Numbered from the stretch's first letter, positions 1-7,202 are shown. The stretch: 9,937 bases of DNA from Acidimicrobiaceae bacterium (GCA_030838245.1 JAUTXB010000252.1:1-9937); one strand, 5' to 3'. Notes: generated from the letters alone by a model not told the origin. Numbers and translations are program-made.

Positions 1-198
1 GTCCAGATACTCGGCGATCGACTCGGAGCAGGTGGGAAGGGCCAGGCCAAAGCTGAGCTGCGGGCGGGGCGAGAATCCCTCGGTGTAGGCGAGCGGCAGT
101 CGAGCCTTGCGCAACGCCCGCTCCCACATCCGGGCCACGTCCCGCTGGCTGGTGAAGCGCACCTTGCCCACTTTCGAGAAGCGGAACCGGATGCGCAC
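1..198 (-). CDS. TIGR03936/DUF2344 radical SAM-associated protein, N-terminal part
   Basis: The first 66 codons of a gene that runs off the left edge. The visible peptide begins VRIRFRFSKVGKVRFTSQRD and contains LPLAYTEGFSPRPQLSFGLALP. This is the hallmark N-terminus of the DUF2344 family, which normally follows a TIGR03960 radical SAM gene, as it does here. The chosen start is GTG at 198-196, one base after the radical SAM stop (TGA, 202-200). A purine-rich stretch in the last codons of the upstream gene (GGAGAAGGG at 217-209, then AAAGG at 208-204) can serve as ribosome binding site, so translation is probably coupled. No biochemical function is established for the family to my knowledge. 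Because the two genes are adjacent and usually occur together, I infer that the protein acts with the radical SAM enzyme. In related genomes an rne/rng-type ribonuclease gene and rplU-rpmA-obg often lie beyond it, but that is outside the window. Confidence 0.9.
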   Translation of the reverse strand, partial: MRIRFRFSKVGKVRFTSQRDVARMWERALRKARLPLAYTEGFSPRPQLSFGLALPTCSESIAEYLD

Positions 199-199
199 C

Positions 200-2269
200 T
201 CAGCCTTTCCCTTCTCCCACCATGGCGGCGGGACTCCTGTCGGCCTCGGAGGCCGTTACGGCGCCGGCTGGCGCCGTAACCAGAAATCGTACCGGTACCT
301 GACCCCCGGCGGAGAGATCCTGGCCCGTTCCCTGACTTCCCCCTGCTGGTGGCACTGCGGATGCCACCACGTGCTCGATGCCGAACCCGGTGCAGGCGCC
401 GCAGTCGTAGCAGGGAGTCCAGCGACAATCCTCCAGGCCGTGGGCGTCGAGGGCGTCCCGCCAGTCCTGCCACAGGAAGTCCCGGTGCAACCCGGCCGAG
501 ACGTGGTCCCAGGGCAGCGCCTCGTGTTCGGTCCGGTGGCGGTAGACGGCCTCCTCGAGCGAGAGGCCGTGGGCGGCCAGGGCGTCGGTCCACAGATCCA
601 GGTCGAAGTGCTCGGTCCACTCCTGGAAGGTGCCGCCCGCTCGCCAGACCTGCTCGATGACGGCACCGATCCGGCGGTCACCCCGGCTGGCGATCCCCTC
701 GGCCGCGGTGGCTTCGGGATCGTGCCAGCGAATGGTCAGCCCCCGGACGCGTCGCGCCGCTTCTCGGATGAGGTTGACCTTGCGGCTCAGCTCCTCGACC
801 GTGTTCTGTCCGAACCACTGGAACGGGGTGTCGACCTTGGGGACGAACCCACCCACTGATGCCGTGACGGTGACGGTCTTGTGGTAGCGCTTGCCGATCT
901 CCACGCACTGGCTGGCCAGATTCACGATGCCCAGGGTGTCCTCGTCGGTCTCGGTGGGCAGACCGATCAGGAAGTAGAGCTTGACCCGTCGCCACCCCTG
1001 ACTGAAGGCCGCGTCCACCGCGGCGTAGAGGTCCTCTTCGCGGATGAGCTTGTTGATCACCTGGCGCATCCGCCAGGTGCCACCCTCAGGGGCGAAGGTC
1101 AGACCGGTCCGGCGCACCCGCTGGATCTGGGCCGCCGTTCCCACCGTGAACGCATCAACCCGCAAGCTGGGAAGGCTGACCGACACCTGACCCGAGCACG
1201 ACGGGTCATCGATGATCGAAGTCACCGTGTCCTCGATGCCCGAGTAGTCCGCACTCGACAGCGAGGTCAGGGCTACCTCGTCGTACCCGGTCCGGTTCAG
1301 GCCATCGGTGACCATGGTACGAACCTGCTCGGCCGGGCGTTCTCGGACCGGCCGGGTGATCATGCCGGCCTGGCAGAAGCGACAGCCCCGAGTGCACCCC
1401 CGGAACAGCTCCACGTTCAGCCGGTCGTGGACCACTTCGATGAGGGGCACCAACTGCTGCTTGGGATAGGGCCACTCACCCAGGTCCGAGATGGTCCGCT
1501 TCTCCACTCGCTCGGGTGTCTCGGGGAACCGGGCGACGGTGCCGATCAGAGCGGGCAGCGCCGACGGGCCCGGACCCGATCCGTCGGCACCGCGGCGATC
1601 GTCGTACTCGGGCTCGTAGCACCACGGCACGTACACCCCGGGGACTTGGGACAGGGCACGGAGGAGGGCCGCCCGCGTCCCGGGCTCGCCGTCGCCACAG
1701 TCGACCGGGCGTCCCGCCTTCCAGGCGGCCAGCACGTCGTTGATCTCGCCGATCACCTCCTCGCCGTCGCCGAGGACGAAGCAGTCGACGAAATCGGCCA
1801 GGGGCTCCGGATTGAAGGCGCAGTGACCACCGGCCACCACCAGTGGCTCCTGCGCCGTGCGTTCGGCGCAGCGCACCGGCAGTCCGGACAGGTCGATCAG
1901 GTTGAGGACATTGGTGTAGGTCAGCTCGGCCGAGAGGTTGAAGGCCAGGACGTCGAAGGCACGGGCGGGGAGATGGTTCTCCAGCGAGAAGAAGGGGATG
2001 CCGTGGGTACGCATCTGTTCTTCCATGTCCACCCAGGGTGCGTACGAGCGCTCGGCCACCGCGTCAGGCCGCTCGTTGAGGATCTCGTAGAGGATCTGTA
2101 ACCCCTGGTTGGGGAGACCGATCTCGTAGGTGTCGGGGTAGACGAGGAGCCAGGACACACTGTTCGCGACGTGTTCGGGTGACTGTGCGCCCAACTCACC
2201 GCCGATATAGCGGGCCGGCTTGTTGACCTGGGACAAGAGCGGTTCGATCCGCGACCAGAGGGACTGCAT
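200..2269 (-). CDS. TIGR03960 family B12-binding-like radical SAM protein
   Basis: A 689-residue protein. The N-terminal Rossmann-like part carries YPDTYEIGLPNQGLQILYEI (about residues 44-63) and AGGHCAFNPEPLADF followed by GDGEE (about 146-171), which resemble a cobalamin-binding domain. The radical SAM core has the canonical CxxxCxxC cluster at Cys292, Cys296 and Cys299 (GCTRGCRFCQ), expected to hold the [4Fe-4S] cluster that cleaves S-adenosylmethionine. A second cluster near the C-terminus (Cys615, Cys620, Cys623, Cys626, in CRWTPCYDCGAC) could hold another metal or Fe-S centre. About 55 low-complexity residues follow it. Start: ATG at 2269, 18 bases after the mrdA stop, preceded by a weak GGCGGG. 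The substrate is unknown. The usual cobalamin His of the DxHxxG motif is replaced by Tyr48 (DTYEIG). The family assignment is secure; the B12 use is not. Confidence 0.95.
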   Translation of the reverse strand: MQSLWSRIEPLLSQVNKPARYIGGELGAQSPEHVANSVSWLLVYPDTYEIGLPNQGLQILYEILNERPDAVAERSYAPWVDMEEQMRTHGIPFFSLENHLPARAFDVLAFNLSAELTYTNVLNLIDLSGLPVRCAERTAQEPLVVAGGHCAFNPEPLADFVDCFVLGDGEEVIGEINDVLAAWKAGRPVDCGDGEPGTRAALLRALSQVPGVYVPWCYEPEYDDRRGADGSGPGPSALPALIGTVARFPETPERVEKRTISDLGEWPYPKQQLVPLIEVVHDRLNVELFRGCTRGCRFCQAGMITRPVRERPAEQVRTMVTDGLNRTGYDEVALTSLSSADYSGIEDTVTSIIDDPSCSGQVSVSLPSLRVDAFTVGTAAQIQRVRRTGLTFAPEGGTWRMRQVINKLIREEDLYAAVDAAFSQGWRRVKLYFLIGLPTETDEDTLGIVNLASQCVEIGKRYHKTVTVTASVGGFVPKVDTPFQWFGQNTVEELSRKVNLIREAARRVRGLTIRWHDPEATAAEGIASRGDRRIGAVIEQVWRAGGTFQEWTEHFDLDLWTDALAAHGLSLEEAVYRHRTEHEALPWDHVSAGLHRDFLWQDWRDALDAHGLEDCRWTPCYDCGACTGFGIEHVVASAVPPAGGSQGTGQDLSAGGQVPVRFLVTAPAGAVTASEADRSPAAMVGEGKG
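255..280 (-). other. Strong hairpin inside the 3' end of the radical SAM gene
   Basis: A perfect 11-bp inverted repeat: GTTACGGCGCC at 255-265, a 4-base loop at 266-269, and GGCGCCGTAAC at 270-280. In the minus-strand transcript it lies in the codons for VTAPAGAVT, near the end of the radical SAM gene and 56 bases before the DUF2344 start. No U-tract follows, so it is not a classical intrinsic terminator. It could be an mRNA processing or attenuating structure between the two genes. The role is inferred; the dyad is certain. Confidence 0.75.
289..298. repeat. 10-bp perfect palindrome GTACCGGTAC
   Basis: GTACCGGTAC reads the same on both strands. It sits 8 bases from the 11-bp hairpin at 255-280, in codons for the C-terminal extension of the radical SAM protein. 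It has no loop, so it would not fold well as RNA by itself, but it could be a protein-binding site. It may also be chance in a sequence rich in G and C. Confidence 0.4.
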
Positions 2270-2287
2270 CTGCCCGCCAGCTTAGGG

Positions 2288-4636
2288 CTAGCCGCTCGAG
2301 TGGTTTGCCTTGTGCCTCGTGGTGGTGCGGACAGCCGTGGTGCGGGCCTTGGCTTTGTAGGCCGCGTTGGTCCCAGTTGTCGGTGTCGTCGCTGCCGGGG
2401 TCGTGGTGGTCGTGGTGGAGCCCCCGGCGGGGGTCGTCGTGGTGGTGGAGCCGGCAGCAGGGGTGGTCGTCGTCGATCCGGGAGCAGTCGTGGTGGTGGT
2501 CGTGGGGAGCGGTGCCGGCTGGGTGGCGTTCACCGAGGCGGGCGCGGGCGGCAGGGCCGGGGCTCCCACCGGATGGGCAGCCAGGTAGTCGAAGATCTTC
2601 CTGACCACCGGGGCCGAGGCCTGGGCGCCGTAGCCGCCCTCATTGATCTCGCTCACCACCACGTACTGCGGGTTGGGATTAGGGCCGAAGCCGACGAACC
2701 ACGAGGTCGGCTCCTGGCCGTTCACGCTGGCCGTTCCGGTCTTCCCGCCCAGCGGGAACGCTGCTTGGTTCCACCCGTTTCCGACGAAGCTGCCGTAGCC
2801 GGTACCGCTTGGATTGGATGACGAAACGACGCCCTCGAACCCGGCCAGCATGGCCTGGTAATTCGTCGGCGAAATGTCCACGTGTCCGGTGACTTTCGGC
2901 GCGACCTTGGAGATCACCTTGCCGTCGGGGCTGACCACGCCGGCGGCCACTTCGGGTGCGTAGCGGGTACCGCCGTTGGCGAACGTGGAGTAGGCCACTG
3001 CCTCTTGGAGCGGCGTGATAACCGTGCCACCCTGGCCGAAGGCCAGCTCCATGTTGTCGCCCGTGTACCACGCCGGGGTGTTCGGGAACCCCTGGGGGTA
3101 CTGGGCATGGAGCTTCTGGCGCTCGGTCAACGAGTCGACCCGACCGATCGACTCGTTGGGAATGTCGATGCCGGTGGGCTGCCCGTAGCCATACTGGGCG
3201 GCGGTCGTCTGGATCGGATCGTGACCGAACTGGGACTGGGCCCCCCAGTACTCGGCGCCGATCTGGTAGAAGAATGCGTCACTGGACACCGTGAGCGCCG
3301 AGGTCACGTTGTAGGCCGCACCGTTGGCGTTGTCGCCGACGTCGTCTTTCAGATGGCAGTTCGGGCCCGTGCAATTCGGTGCCGTGTAGCCACCGTTGTC
3401 CACGTACGCCGTGCTCGTTGTGATCAGCCCGGTCTGCAAGGCCGAGGTGGCCGTGGCCAGCTTGAAGGTCGAGCCGGGCGCCAGCTGCGAGTTGATGGCC
3501 CAGTTGTTCTGTGCCCCGCTCGTTGAGATCGCCGCGTAGTTGGCCTGGGAGATCCCGTTCACCCAGACGCTCGGGTTGTAGGACGGGTAGGAAGCCATGG
3601 CCAGAATGGCGCCGGTCTGGGGGTTCATCACCACCACCGAGCCGTTGATGGCGGGCGGCAGCACGCCGTTAGTGGAGTCCGGCGTCTGGCGCACCGTGGC
3701 GATCTGGGTGGCGAGTGCGTCATCGGCCACTTGCTGCAGGCCCAGGTTGATGTTGGTGACCAGGTTGTTACCGGACTGGGCCGGGGTCGTCTTGAGCGTG
3801 CCCACCACCTGGCCCTGGGCGTCGACTTCCAGCTGCTGTTGGCCAGGTGTCCCCCGCAATGCCGACTCGTACTGGTACTCGAGCCCGCTCTGGCCAAATT
3901 GGTCGCCGGCCTGGTAGCCCTTACTGGCGTTGGTCTTCAGCTCGCTGGCGCTGATGGAGCCCACGTACCCGAGCGTCTGGGCCGCGGGGTAGCCACCGGC
4001 CGCCGGCCCCGGAAGCTCGAGTTGGGGATAGTCCCGCTGGGTGGTCTGGGCCACGGTCACACCGGGGAACTCGCCGGCGTGCTCTTTGACGTACAGCACG
4101 TCGGGGAGGGGGGCGTTGTCCAGGATGGGCACCGGCTTGTACGGGCTGAACTGCTTGTCGTTGATCGTCTGTTGGACCTGAGCCGGGGTCTGGCCGATGA
4201 GGGCGGCCAGCCGACCGACCACCTCGGGATGCTGGACGGCCGAGACCCGGGACAGGGTGATCTGTTGGGTCACGACGTTGTTGACCAGAGGTAAGCCGGT
4301 GCTGTCCAGGATCTCCCCCCGAGTCGGCGGCACGGCCACCGAGCGGATCTGATTGGCCGAGACGGCATGGACGGCGGCCGGTGCCTGGAGCACCTGGAGC
4401 GTCCAGAGGCGCAGCCCCAAGATGGCGAAGAGGGCGATGACCACCAGTCCGGTGATGCGGAGGCGCAAGCCTGGTCGCGAGGCGGTGGAGTCGGGCGCGT
4501 CGAGCATCGAGCCCACCGAGACCCGGTTCTTGTGGATCTTCGGCTGCCTGGCCACCTTGCGGGGGCCGAACCGCTCGCGCTCAGGACGCAGGTACTGCTT
4601 CGACCCGCTTATGGGATGACGCAACGAGCGTTTCAC
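2288..4636 (-). CDS. mrdA: Penicillin-binding protein 2 (class B transpeptidase of the elongasome)
   Basis: A 782-residue peptidoglycan DD-transpeptidase that crosslinks new wall during lateral growth with MreBCD. Order of parts: a basic cytoplasmic segment of about 58 residues; one membrane anchor at about 59-82; a PBP dimer domain with PTRGEILDSTG at 104-114; and the transpeptidase domain with SxxK at Ser389-Lys392 (APGSTFK), Ser451-Ser452-Asp453 (the SxD variant common in PBP2) and Lys632-Thr633-Gly634. A Thr/Pro repeat tail (about 711-755) and a basic end follow. A CTGPNCH segment (Cys422, Cys427, His428) lies between the first two motifs. Start: GTG at 4636, after a weak AGGA. ATG at codon 44 is an alternative that would still precede the anchor. 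The gap to mreD is 74 bases with a hairpin; the next gene starts 18 bases after the TAG stop. The family is certain; the exact start is moderately sure. Confidence 0.96.
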   Translation of the reverse strand: MKRSLRHPISGSKQYLRPERERFGPRKVARQPKIHKNRVSVGSMLDAPDSTASRPGLRLRITGLVVIALFAILGLRLWTLQVLQAPAAVHAVSANQIRSVAVPPTRGEILDSTGLPLVNNVVTQQITLSRVSAVQHPEVVGRLAALIGQTPAQVQQTINDKQFSPYKPVPILDNAPLPDVLYVKEHAGEFPGVTVAQTTQRDYPQLELPGPAAGGYPAAQTLGYVGSISASELKTNASKGYQAGDQFGQSGLEYQYESALRGTPGQQQLEVDAQGQVVGTLKTTPAQSGNNLVTNINLGLQQVADDALATQIATVRQTPDSTNGVLPPAINGSVVVMNPQTGAILAMASYPSYNPSVWVNGISQANYAAISTSGAQNNWAINSQLAPGSTFKLATATSALQTGLITTSTAYVDNGGYTAPNCTGPNCHLKDDVGDNANGAAYNVTSALTVSSDAFFYQIGAEYWGAQSQFGHDPIQTTAAQYGYGQPTGIDIPNESIGRVDSLTERQKLHAQYPQGFPNTPAWYTGDNMELAFGQGGTVITPLQEAVAYSTFANGGTRYAPEVAAGVVSPDGKVISKVAPKVTGHVDISPTNYQAMLAGFEGVVSSSNPSGTGYGSFVGNGWNQAAFPLGGKTGTASVNGQEPTSWFVGFGPNPNPQYVVVSEINEGGYGAQASAPVVRKIFDYLAAHPVGAPALPPAPASVNATQPAPLPTTTTTTAPGSTTTTPAAGSTTTTTPAGGSTTTTTTPAATTPTTGTNAAYKAKARTTAVRTTTRHKANHSSG
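2390..2503 (-). repeat. Degenerate tandem repeat coding the Thr/Pro tail of PBP2
   Basis: Four imperfect units of about 27-30 bases encode T(4-6) followed by PAxGS-like spacers: TTTTTTAPGS, TTTTPAAGS, TTTTTPAGGS, TTTTTTPAAT. The tail lies outside the membrane, after the transpeptidase domain. Such repeats can change copy number by slippage, and Thr/Pro-rich stretches are typical of O-mannosylated linkers in actinomycetes. The glycosylation is inference only. Confidence 0.8.
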
Positions 4637-4676
4637 AGGCGCCTATCCTGGCGTCCCCAGCCGGCAAAGTGTGCGC

Positions 4677-4706
4677 GGCTGAGAGAACGCCGGGTCTCTC
4701 TCAGCC
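4677..4706 (-). other. Perfect 10-bp hairpin between mreD and mrdA
   Basis: GGCTGAGAGA (4677-4686) is followed by a 10-base loop (4687-4696) and TCTCTCAGCC (4697-4706), a perfect inverted repeat. In the minus-strand transcript it starts 4 bases after the mreD stop (TGA, 4713-4711) and ends 40 bases before the mrdA GTG. There is no U-run after it, so I do not call it a terminator. It may be an attenuator, an RNase processing site or a 3'-end stabiliser that adjusts PBP2 levels relative to MreBCD. Confidence 0.7.
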
Positions 4707-4710
4707 CTGG

Positions 4711-5247
4711 TCATCGGACACTCCCGATGGGACCGATTGATCCGGGCATTCCTTCGGCTGAGACCTTGGGCAGGGCCCACCCGACGATGCGGACGGCGGG
4801 CACGGCCACCAACGCATTGACGATCGACACCACCAAGACGATGCCCACGATGTCCACGTGGAGCATCTGCGGCTGGCCGAGGATCGACCCGACTGCGGCG
4901 TAGGCCACCTCGTAGACAGCACTGGCCCCCAGTGCGGCCAGGGGGGGCAGCCACCACGCCGCCCGGTCGAGCGCCACGGTGGAGAGCCCGACCCCGAACC
5001 CGACCAGGCACCCGATCAGCGCCGAGAGGCCGAACGGTGTGGGGAGGAAGAGGTCGGCCACCAACCCGGCTCCGAATCCCATGATCGCCCCGCGGGACGG
5101 TCCGCCGATGATGCCTGCCGCGATCGGCAGCACCACCATGATGTCGGGGTGAATGCCGCCGATGTGGATGTCCAACATCAGGGTCTGTTGCACGGTGAGG
5201 AACAACAGCACCACCACTATGACCTTTGCCGCGTCCCGACCGGTCAT
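4711..5247 (-). CDS. mreD: Rod shape-determining membrane protein MreD
   Basis: A 178-residue, very hydrophobic protein of the usual MreD length, with about six membrane segments (roughly residues 7-23, 34-48, 50-67, 70-91, 98-120 and 131-157). DLFLPTPFGLSAL at 65-77 is typical of the family between the third and fourth segments. MreD sits in the inner membrane and bridges MreC to the wall synthases in the elongasome. I chose ATG at 5247-5245 over an upstream in-frame start at 5289 because it forms an ATGA overlap with the mreC stop (TGA, 5246-5244), a common sign of coupled translation, and because the 14 extra residues (rich in Gly and Arg) do not look like MreD. GGCGGGG just ahead can act as ribosome binding site. 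The downstream hairpin separates it from mrdA. Confidence 0.93.
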   Translation of the reverse strand: MTGRDAAKVIVVVLLFLTVQQTLMLDIHIGGIHPDIMVVLPIAAGIIGGPSRGAIMGFGAGLVADLFLPTPFGLSALIGCLVGFGVGLSTVALDRAAWWLPPLAALGASAVYEVAYAAVGSILGQPQMLHVDIVGIVLVVSIVNALVAVPAVRIVGWALPKVSAEGMPGSIGPIGSVR

Positions 5248-6125
5248 GGCCCCGCCACCGACGTACCTGCTCCGCCGGCCGGCCCCCACAACAGGACCGA
5301 GACGTAGCGAAGATGGGCGAAGTCGGCCACCGGGCGGAGGTCCACCGACTCCAGGTTGGCCACCGACCCCGACTTGGTCGAGGTGACCTCGGCCACCGGG
5401 AGGCCCTGCGGGAAGATGGCCCCCTGCAGCCCGCTGGTCACGAAGATCGTGCCTTTCGGCACCGGCGTATTCGACGGGATCAGTCCGGCGGTCAGCGGCT
5501 GGCCCGCCCCCTGGCCGTTGAGGACGGCGTAGTCACCCGGGCCGTAGGCCACCCCCACCGTCGACTGTCCGTCGGTGAGCAGCCGCACCGTCGAGGTGCT
5601 CTTGCTGGCGAACACCACCTGGCCGATCAGGCCACCGGTCGCGCCACCCGATCCCATCACCGGCATGCCCAGTGTGACCCCTTGGTCACGGCCCACGCCG
5701 ATCTCGACGGTGGCGGCGAAGTCAGAGGTGTTGAAGTTGATCACCTCCGTTTTGACTTGCTGCAGCCCTTGGACGGTCGGAAGGTTGTTCAGCGCGCTGA
5801 GCGCCTGCAACTGCCGCAGGGCCTGGGCCGCGTTTTGCTGCTCGAGCATCTGCTGCCGTAAGGACCCGATCTCCGCCTGCAGCTTCTGGTTCTGCTCACG
5901 CACCGCCCCGTAGTGCACGGTGCCGGCCAGGAAGCTGCCGATGGGCCGGACCAGGCCGTCCACCCCGGAGCGGATCGGCGAGAAGGCATCGGCGGCCACC
6001 GACTTGACACCGGAGGTGAAGCTGTTCAGGCCGCCTCGGGCATCGAGGGTGATGATGGTGATCGAGATAAGGACCAGGATCAGGAGCGTTGTTCGGGGGC
6101 GGCGCAGCCGCCGCGGCTTCGCCAC
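5244..6125 (-). CDS. mreC: Rod shape-determining protein MreC
   Basis: A 293-residue protein with a short basic N-terminus (MAKPRRLRRPR), one membrane segment at about 12-27, a Gln/Leu-rich coiled coil at about 75-112, and the two-lobed beta-rich domain (about 125-285), including VEIGVGRDQGV, GLIGQV and VTSGLQGAIFPQGLPVAEV. MreC sits outside the membrane, dimerises or polymerises through the coiled coil, and activates PBP2. The start is GTG at 6125-6123, 18 bases after the mreB stop. The frame is closed upstream by the mreB TGA itself and has no other start codon in that gap, so the start is well fixed although no clear Shine-Dalgarno is visible. The C-terminus is short and Gly/Ala-rich (GPAGGAGTSVAGP), without the long Pro-rich tail seen in some actinomycete MreC proteins. 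The stop overlaps mreD. Confidence 0.96.
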   Translation of the reverse strand: MAKPRRLRRPRTTLLILVLISITIITLDARGGLNSFTSGVKSVAADAFSPIRSGVDGLVRPIGSFLAGTVHYGAVREQNQKLQAEIGSLRQQMLEQQNAAQALRQLQALSALNNLPTVQGLQQVKTEVINFNTSDFAATVEIGVGRDQGVTLGMPVMGSGGATGGLIGQVVFASKSTSTVRLLTDGQSTVGVAYGPGDYAVLNGQGAGQPLTAGLIPSNTPVPKGTIFVTSGLQGAIFPQGLPVAEVTSTKSGSVANLESVDLRPVADFAHLRYVSVLLWGPAGGAGTSVAGP

Positions 6126-6143
6126 GAGTAAAGAGCGGCTCGG

Positions 6144-7175
6144 TCAGCGTGCTGACGACGTGATGAGCACTTGCTTCAATGCTTCGAATTCCTCGAGGCA
6201 CTGACCACTGCCGATGGCGACGCAGTTCAACGGGTCCCGGGCCACGACGATGGGCATGCCCGTCTCCGACTGCAACCGGCTGTCCAGGCCGTGCAGCAGC
6301 GCGCCCCCTCCGGTCAGGACGATGCCCTGCTCCATGATGTCGGCGGCCAGTTCCGGCGGCGTGCGGTCCAAGGTCACCTTCACCGCGTCGACGATCGCCG
6401 ACACCGGCTCTTCGATGGCCTTGCGGATCTCCTGGGTGGAGATCACCACGGTCTTGGGCAGCCCGGTCACGAGGTCGCGGCCGCGGATCTCGGCGTGCAG
6501 CTCCTCTTCGAGTTCGTAGGCCGAGCCCAGCGCGATCTTGATCTCCTCGGCCGTGCGCTCCCCGAGGGCCAGGCTGTACTCCTTCTTCACAAACGAGACG
6601 ATGGCCTCGTCGAGCTCGTCGCCACCGATACGGATCGACTGGCTGGTGACGATCCCGCCCAGAGAGATGACGGCCACCTCGGTGGTGCCACCTCCGATGT
6701 CCACCACCATGTTCCCGGTGGGCTCGTGCACCGGCAGCCCGGCCCCGATAGCCGCGGCCATCGGCTCTTCGATGATGTAGGCCTTGCGGGCGCCGGCGTA
6801 CTCGGCCGCCTCCATGACCGCTCGCTGCTCCACCCCGGTGATGCCCGAGGGGACGCAGATCACCATGCGCGGCTTGGCGAAGCGGCGTTGGTGGACCCGG
6901 TGGATGAAGTAGCGGAGCATCTTCTCGCAGATCTCGAAATCGGCGATGACCCCGTCCTTCAGCGGCCGGATGGCCTGGATATGACTGGGAGTCCGGCCGA
7001 TCATGCGCTTGGCCTCGGCTCCCACGGCCAGGGGCCGGCCGTCCTTGACATTGACCGCCACCACCGACGGCTCGTTCAAGATGATGCCCCGGCCGCGCAC
7101 GTACACCAAGGTGTTGGCGGTCCCGAGATCCACTGCCATATCTCGGCCCAATAGAAAGAAGCGGTTGTCGGCCAT
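6144..7175 (-). CDS. mreB: Actin-like rod shape-determining protein MreB
   Basis: A 343-residue bacterial actin that polymerises beneath the membrane with ATP and guides lateral wall synthesis. The nucleotide-binding motifs are clear: phosphate-1 [10 protein letters not shown] at 16-25, phosphate-2 [12 protein letters not shown] at 159-170, and the adenosine motif [10 protein letters not shown] at 289-298. [15 protein letters not shown] at 135-149 is also typical of the family. Start: ATG at 7175, with GGAGGGG at 7192-7186 and a 10-base spacer, the best ribosome binding site in the window. ATG at codon 13 ([10 protein letters not shown]) is a less likely alternative, since related proteins have a similar leader before it. 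It heads the block mreB-mreC-mreD-mrdA and has its own promoter candidate upstream. Many mycolic-acid actinomycetes lack MreB, so its presence argues against that branch. Confidence 0.98.
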   Translation of the reverse strand: MADNRFFLLGRDMAVDLGTANTLVYVRGRGIILNEPSVVAVNVKDGRPLAVGAEAKRMIGRTPSHIQAIRPLKDGVIADFEICEKMLRYFIHRVHQRRFAKPRMVICVPSGITGVEQRAVMEAAEYAGARKAYIIEEPMAAAIGAGLPVHEPTGNMVVDIGGGTTEVAVISLGGIVTSQSIRIGGDELDEAIVSFVKKEYSLALGERTAEEIKIALGSAYELEEELHAEIRGRDLVTGLPKTVVISTQEIRKAIEEPVSAIVDAVKVTLDRTPPELAADIMEQGIVLTGGGALLHGLDSRLQSETGMPIVVARDPLNCVAIGSGQCLEEFEALKQVLITSSAR

Positions 7176-7185
7176 CAGAGATGAA

Positions 7186-7192
7186 CCCCTCC
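7186..7192 (-). promoter_or_regulatory. Ribosome binding site of mreB
   Basis: GGAGGGG on the minus strand, 10 bases before the mreB ATG. It is the strongest Shine-Dalgarno in the window; folC, ndk and mreC have none that is clear. It supports ATG at 7175 rather than the ATG at codon 13. Confidence 0.75.
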
Positions 7193-7202
7193 GTCGTAGA
7201 GC

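Noticed and set aside
881..2101. Long open frame of 406 codons on the plus strand
   Set aside because: It is the mirror of the radical SAM gene, whose domains and Cys motifs are unambiguous on the minus strand; long antisense frames are normal at this GC content.
2367..2588. Val-rich plus-strand open frame
   Set aside because: It is the reverse complement of the Thr codon repeats in the PBP2 tail; the valine runs come only from that repeat.
4640..4668. TTTGCC-17-TAGGCG promoter-like pair before mrdA
   Set aside because: The -10 lacks the conserved final T and ends only 3 bases before the chosen GTG; a promoter here would require a later mrdA start, for which there is no evidence.
5248..5289. 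Longer mreD with 14 more N-terminal residues
   Set aside because: The extra residues (GAGRRSRYVGGGA) do not resemble MreD, and the ATGA overlap with mreC marks a better start.
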